11,272 bases of DNA, from the NCBI GenBank assembly GCA_903868285.1, contig CAIPUP010000215.1:1-11272 (forward strand), written 5' to 3'. The translations under genes and the position numbers were made by a program. Position 1 is the stretch's first letter. The number at the start of each line of letters is the position of its first letter. The notes under the pieces were generated by a model that saw only the letters and a program-made list of their open reading frames with translations, was not told where the DNA came from and searched no databases. Source of the DNA: an uncultured beta proteobacterium. Its GTDB lineage: Bacteria > Pseudomonadota > Gammaproteobacteria > Burkholderiales > SG8-39. Shown here piece after piece: positions 7,700-11,272 of the stretch.

Positions 7700-8365
7700 T
7701 CACGCCCGGCGCAGGGTACGTACACCCTCGGCCCCGCCCAGCAGCAACACATCTGCCGGACGCTGGGCAAACAGACCTACCGTCACCACACCGGCAATAT
7801 TGTTGATGCGCGATTCCAGCGCAACCGGATCAACAATCGAGAGCCCATGCACATCGATGATCAGATTGCCGTTGTCGGTGCTGAAGCCCTGGCGCAATCG
7901 CGGCATGCCACCGAGCTTGACCATCTGCCGTCCGACATAAGACTGCGCCATCGGAATTACTTCTACGGGTAGCGGAAATTTACCCAGCACCGGCACCAGC
8001 TTGGATGCATCGGCGATACAGACAAAGCGTTGCGCCACGGCCGCGACGATCTTCTCGCGTGTCAGCGCACCGCCGCCACCCTTGATCATCGCCATATGCT
8101 CGGTGATCTCGTCGGCGCCATCGACATAGACGGTCAGCTCACTCACGCTATTGAGCTCCACCACCCGGATGCCGTGCTGCTGCAAGCGGGCTGCGGTCTT
8201 TTCCGAACTGGCCACCGCACCGGCGATGCGCCCCTTGATGCCAGCCAGGGCATCGATGAAAAAATCAGCGGTGGAGCCCGTGCCAACGCCGACGATGCTG
8301 TCGTCCTCGACATAGGCCAATGCGGCTTTGGCAACAGCCTGCTTGCGTGCGTCCTGCTCGTTCAT
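7700..8365 (-). CDS. rpiA: Ribose-5-phosphate isomerase A
   Basis: RpiA interconverts ribose 5-phosphate and ribulose 5-phosphate in the non-oxidative pentose phosphate pathway, in the cytosol. The 221 residues match the family (E. coli 219). Motifs in order are GVGTGSTADFFI (26-37, phosphate loop), ASSEKT (52-57), VDGADE (81-86, with D82 and D85), KGGGGALTREK (95-105, with K95 and the catalytic base E104), and GKFPLPVEVIP (128-138). The residue numbers are one above those of the E. coli active-site residues D81, D84, K94 and E103. The start ATG at 8365 has only a weak GGGA upstream. The gene begins 51 bp after the lpdA stop on the same strand with no terminator between, so it is probably transcribed with the pyruvate dehydrogenase genes (inference). 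Confidence 0.97.
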   Translation of the reverse strand: MNEQDARKQAVAKAALAYVEDDSIVGVGTGSTADFFIDALAGIKGRIAGAVASSEKTAARLQQHGIRVVELNSVSELTVYVDGADEITEHMAMIKGGGGALTREKIVAAVAQRFVCIADASKLVPVLGKFPLPVEVIPMAQSYVGRQMVKLGGMPRLRQGFSTDNGNLIIDVHGLSIVDPVALESRINNIAGVVTVGLFAQRPADVLLLGGAEGVRTLRRA

Positions 8366-8416
8366 GCGTATCCCGAAAACTTGATTGGAGCGGGCTTGAC
8401 CTGCCAGAGCCTTGGT

Positions 8417-10204
8417 TCAGCGCTTTTTCATTGGCGGCAAATCGGTGCAGACGCCTTCCCACACCTCGGCTGCCATACCGATGGATTCACCCAGCGTCGG
8501 ATGCGGATGTATGGTCTTGCCGATGTCCAGGGCATCAGCACCCATCTCGATGGCCAATGCCACTTCGCTGATGAGATCGCCAGCACCGGTGCCGACAATG
8601 CCGCCACCGATGATGCGATGACTCTGCTCATCGAACAACAACTTGGTGAAGCCTTCATCACGGCCATTGGCAATAGCTCGACCGGAGGCAGCCCAGGGGA
8701 ACTTGCCAACGCTGTAGCGCAATCCCTGTTTTTTAGCCTCTTCTTCGCTGACACCGACCCAGGCGATCTCCGGATCTACATACGCCACCGAAGGGATCAC
8801 GCGCGCATCGAAGTGTGATTTCAAACCGGTTGCGGCTTCAGCGGCGACATGGCCTTCATGCACCGCCTTGTGCGCCAGCATCGGCTGACCCACGACATCG
8901 CCAATGGCAAAGATGTTCGGCACGTTGGTACGCATCTGGCTATCGACAGGAATGAAACCGCGTTCGGTCACTGTCACACCGGCTGCTTCGGCTTGAATGC
9001 GACCACCATTCGGTGCTCGACCGACCGACACCAACACCAGGTCATACATCTGCGGCTCTTTCGGCGCCTGCTCACCCTCGAACCAGACCTTGATGCCTTC
9101 CTTTTGTGCCTCGATTTTTGACGTACGGGTCTTGAGCATCACACGATTGAGGCGAGCAGCATTGAATTTCTGCCACACCGCAACCAGATCGCGGTCGGCT
9201 CCCATCATCAGGCCATCGGCCATCTCGACCACATCCAGACGCGCGCCGAGCGTGGAATACACCGTGCCCATCTCCAGGCCAATGATGCCGCCACCGATCA
9301 CCAGCATGCGCTTGGGTCGCTGCCGCAGCTCCAGTGCGCCAGTGGAATCCATGATGCGCGGGTCTTCCGGAAAGCCGGGCACTTTCGAAGCCTGCGAACC
9401 CACCGCGATAATGGCGCTGGCAAAGCTGATGCTGCGCTTGCCGTCGGCCTGCTGCAGTTCGATGCTGTGAGGATCAGAGAATTGTCCAGCACCCTGCAGC
9501 ACACTGACCTTACGTGCCTTGGCCATACCGGCCAGACCGGTGGTGAGCTTGCCCACCACCTTGGATTTCCAGTCACGCAATTTGTCCATGTCGATCTTGG
9601 GCGCACCGAAACTGATGCCATGCTCGGCCATCGACGCGGCGTCATCCACCACTTTCGCAGCATGCAGCAAGGCCTTGGACGGGATGCAACCGACATTCAG
9701 GCAGACCCCACCCAAGGTGGGATAGCGCTCGACCAGGATGACCTTCTGGCCAAGATCGGCAGCGCGAAATGCGGCTGAATACCCACCCGGGCCGGCACCC
9801 AGCACCAGCAAGTCGCAATCGTAGGAAGCTGCCGGGGCCAGCGTTGATGCTGAAGCTGCAGCGGCGGCAGGGGCCGCGGTAACGGGGGCTGCCGCTGTGA
9901 CGCTTGGCGCAGCGGGTGAGGCGGCCGCAGCGGCTGCAGCGGGCGCCGGCGGCGTCGCTAGCGCATCGCTCGCCTCCACCACCACAATCACCGTGCCCTC
10001 GGACACCTTATCGCCGATACGAACCCGCAGTCCCTGCACCACCCCCGCCACGGGTGAGGGAATCTCCATGCTGGACTTGTCCGACTCGACCGTGATGAGT
10101 GAACTTTCCTTCTCCACCCGATCGCCTGGCTTAACCAGAATCTCGGTCACATCAACGCTTTTGAAATCCCCGATGTCGGGAATCTTGATTTCCATCAGGC
10201 TCAT
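8417..10204 (-). CDS. lpdA: Dihydrolipoamide dehydrogenase (E3) with N-terminal lipoyl domain
   Basis: E3 reoxidises dihydrolipoamide on E2 and reduces NAD+, completing the pyruvate dehydrogenase cycle. The 595 residues exceed the usual 470 or so because a biotinyl/lipoyl domain (about 1-80) is fused at the N-terminus, with the lipoylation lysine K43 in VESDKSSMEIP. A flexible Ala/Pro linker (81-127) follows. The flavoprotein part has the FAD motif GAGPGG (136-141), the redox-active pair C168/C173 in GGVCLNVGCIPSK, a second Rossmann motif VIGGGIIGLEMG (302-313), the FAD-contacting IGDVVGQPMLAHKA (434-447), and the catalytic H568/E573 in HPHPTLGE. Lipoyl-E3 fusions are typical of betaproteobacteria, Neisseria and some gammaproteobacteria. 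The ATG at 10204 has AAGG only two bases upstream; the ATG three codons later (10195) has that same AAGG at eleven bases and gives (M)EIKIPDIGDF, an equally good start. It follows aceF by 72 bp. Confidence 0.96.
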   Translation of the reverse strand: MSLMEIKIPDIGDFKSVDVTEILVKPGDRVEKESSLITVESDKSSMEIPSPVAGVVQGLRVRIGDKVSEGTVIVVVEASDALATPPAPAAAAAAASPAAPSVTAAAPVTAAPAAAAASASTLAPAASYDCDLLVLGAGPGGYSAAFRAADLGQKVILVERYPTLGGVCLNVGCIPSKALLHAAKVVDDAASMAEHGISFGAPKIDMDKLRDWKSKVVGKLTTGLAGMAKARKVSVLQGAGQFSDPHSIELQQADGKRSISFASAIIAVGSQASKVPGFPEDPRIMDSTGALELRQRPKRMLVIGGGIIGLEMGTVYSTLGARLDVVEMADGLMMGADRDLVAVWQKFNAARLNRVMLKTRTSKIEAQKEGIKVWFEGEQAPKEPQMYDLVLVSVGRAPNGGRIQAEAAGVTVTERGFIPVDSQMRTNVPNIFAIGDVVGQPMLAHKAVHEGHVAAEAATGLKSHFDARVIPSVAYVDPEIAWVGVSEEEAKKQGLRYSVGKFPWAASGRAIANGRDEGFTKLLFDEQSHRIIGGGIVGTGAGDLISEVALAIEMGADALDIGKTIHPHPTLGESIGMAAEVWEGVCTDLPPMKKR

Positions 10205-10276
10205 AACCTTGCCCCACTCACCGTTTCATGACGTTCATTAGGTTGCCAGCACCGCACGTTCTCGCACAACGCGGCA

Positions 10277-11272
10277 CTACAACAGCACGCGGCGGAAGTC
10301 TGCCAGCACCTGCGCCAAGTAAGCATTGAACCGCGCACCGGCCGCACCATCGATGACCCTATGGTCGTAGGACAGCGACAGCGGCAGCATCAGGCGCGGC
10401 TCAAAACTCTGCGTGTCTTCGTTCCATACCGGCTTCATGGCCGAGCGCGACACACCGAGGATCGCCACCTCGGGCGCGTTGATGATGGGCGTGAAACTGG
10501 TGCCACCAATACCACCCAGGCTGGAGATGCTGAAGGTGCCGCCCTGCATTTCTGCCGGCGACAGCTTGCCTTCGCGCGCCTTGGCCGCCAGCGCGCCGGT
10601 TTCGCGTGCCAGTTCCAAAACGCCCTTGCGATCGGCATCACGGATTACCGGCACGACCAGGCCATTGGGCGTATCCGCCGCAAAGCCAATATGCCAGTAC
10701 TGCTTGAGCACCAGGTTGTCACCCTCGAGCGAGCTGTTCATCTCGGGATATTTTTTCAGCGCTGCAACACAGGCCTTGATCAGGAACGCCAGCATGGTGA
10801 TCTTCAGACCCGACTTGGCCTGCTCCTGATTCAGCGCCACCCGGAACGCCTCGAGATCGGTGATATCCGCCTCGTCATTGTTGGTGACATGCGGTATCAC
10901 CACCCAGTTGCGCGCCAGGTTGGCACCGGAGAGCTTTTTGATCCGCGACAAAGGCTTGGATTCGATCGGTCCGAACTTGGCGAAGTCCACCTTGGGCCAG
11001 GGCAGCAAATTCAAACTGCCACCAGCGCCAGCGCCCACTGCAGCCGTCGCAGTGCCGCCCTGCGCGATCACAGCTTTGACATAGGCCTGCACATCACTTT
11101 GCTGAATCCGGCCCTTGGGCCCACTGCCCTGGAGTTGGCGCAGATCAACGCCAAGCTCGCGTGCGAACTTGCGAACCGAAGGACTGGCATGCGGCAGGCT
11201 ACCGGGAGCTGCGCCTGTGACGGCTTCGGCAACCGGCGCCGATGCGGCTGCAGCAACCACCGGACTGGGGGG
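10277..11272 (-). CDS. aceF: Pyruvate dehydrogenase E2, dihydrolipoyllysine acetyltransferase (3' part, runs off the right edge)
   Basis: The last 331 residues of an E2 chain are visible; the N-terminal lipoyl domain or domains lie outside the window. The fragment starts in an Ala/Pro linker. The peripheral-subunit-binding domain follows (fragment residues about 28-66, HASPSVRKFARELGVDL and GSGPKGRIQQSDVQAYV), which docks E1 or E3. A second linker leads to the catalytic acetyltransferase domain (about 90-331). There, ARNWVVIPHVTNNDEADIT, GGTFSISSLGGIGGTSFTPI and the active-site DHRVIDG (H304 and D308) are clear, and the protein ends ADFRRVLL. The sequence is of the pyruvate-dehydrogenase rather than the oxoglutarate-dehydrogenase type, judged by the NNDEADIT region and by its lipoyl-E3 neighbour. 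aceE would be expected beyond the right edge. Confidence 0.95.
   Translation of the reverse strand, partial: PPSPVVAAAASAPVAEAVTGAAPGSLPHASPSVRKFARELGVDLRQLQGSGPKGRIQQSDVQAYVKAVIAQGGTATAAVGAGAGGSLNLLPWPKVDFAKFGPIESKPLSRIKKLSGANLARNWVVIPHVTNNDEADITDLEAFRVALNQEQAKSGLKITMLAFLIKACVAALKKYPEMNSSLEGDNLVLKQYWHIGFAADTPNGLVVPVIRDADRKGVLELARETGALAAKAREGKLSPAEMQGGTFSISSLGGIGGTSFTPIINAPEVAILGVSRSAMKPVWNEDTQSFEPRLMLPLSLSYDHRVIDGAAGARFNAYLAQVLADFRRVLL

Noticed and set aside
8030..8818. A 262-codon open frame on the plus strand across the rpiA/lpdA junction
   Set aside because: It is antisense to both genes and its composition mirrors their codon bias; no domain is visible.
9840..9960. Low-complexity GC-rich stretch within lpdA
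   Set aside because: It encodes the Ala/Pro linker expected between a lipoyl domain and the E3 flavoprotein; it is not a mobile element or a regulatory repeat.
10205..10276. Imperfect dyad ATGAACGTCAT between aceF and lpdA
   Set aside because: The arms are only four bases and have no accompanying promoter elements; this is compatible with chance in an operon spacer.

Overview
The window is a GC-rich stretch of bacterial chromosome that looks like the housekeeping core of a betaproteobacterium, probably in or near the Burkholderiales. This placement is inference from protein family features. The arguments are a classical amino-acid-kinase/GNAT-fused ArgA directly followed by YggX, a dihydrolipoamide dehydrogenase carrying its own N-terminal lipoyl domain encoded just after the E2 gene aceF, and a short SET-domain protein downstream of typA. 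I see no rRNA, tRNA, CRISPR array, insertion sequence, phage gene or plasmid feature.

Layout. Positions 1-1595 (minus strand) hold a fumarylacetoacetate-hydrolase-family gene, a strong intrinsic terminator, and the 5' part of dadA (D-amino acid dehydrogenase), which runs off the left edge. Positions 1596-1850 form an AT-rich divergent intergenic region with a 20-bp near-perfect palindrome and a candidate extended -10 promoter. A plus-strand gene (1851-2342) encodes a small exported six-cysteine DUF4189 protein; its N-terminus is encoded by a 12-bp tandem repeat. Convergent to it on the minus strand lie a SET-domain methyltransferase gene and, upstream of that, typA (bipA). Divergent from typA, the plus strand carries rsmE, argA and yggX. 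A GC-rich double-hairpin region separates yggX from the minus-strand block rpiA, lpdA and the 3' part of aceF, which runs off the right edge.

How the genes work together. aceF and lpdA encode E2 and E3 of the pyruvate dehydrogenase complex, and rpiA (pentose phosphate pathway) trails them on the same strand. typA and rsmE both act on ribosome function. argA starts arginine synthesis, and yggX protects iron-sulfur proteins from oxidation. dadA and the FAH-family gene are both catabolic and adjacent.

I found no convincing undescribed biological system. The observations most worth a second look are local: two in-frame tandem repeats at the N-termini of otherwise ordinary proteins (DUF4189 and SET), a terminator-like hairpin ending about six bases before the dadA start codon, conflicting start sites for typA and rsmE that may involve a leader ORF or a leaderless transcript, the palindrome in the FAH/DUF4189 intergenic region, and mutually exclusive hairpins between yggX and rpiA.
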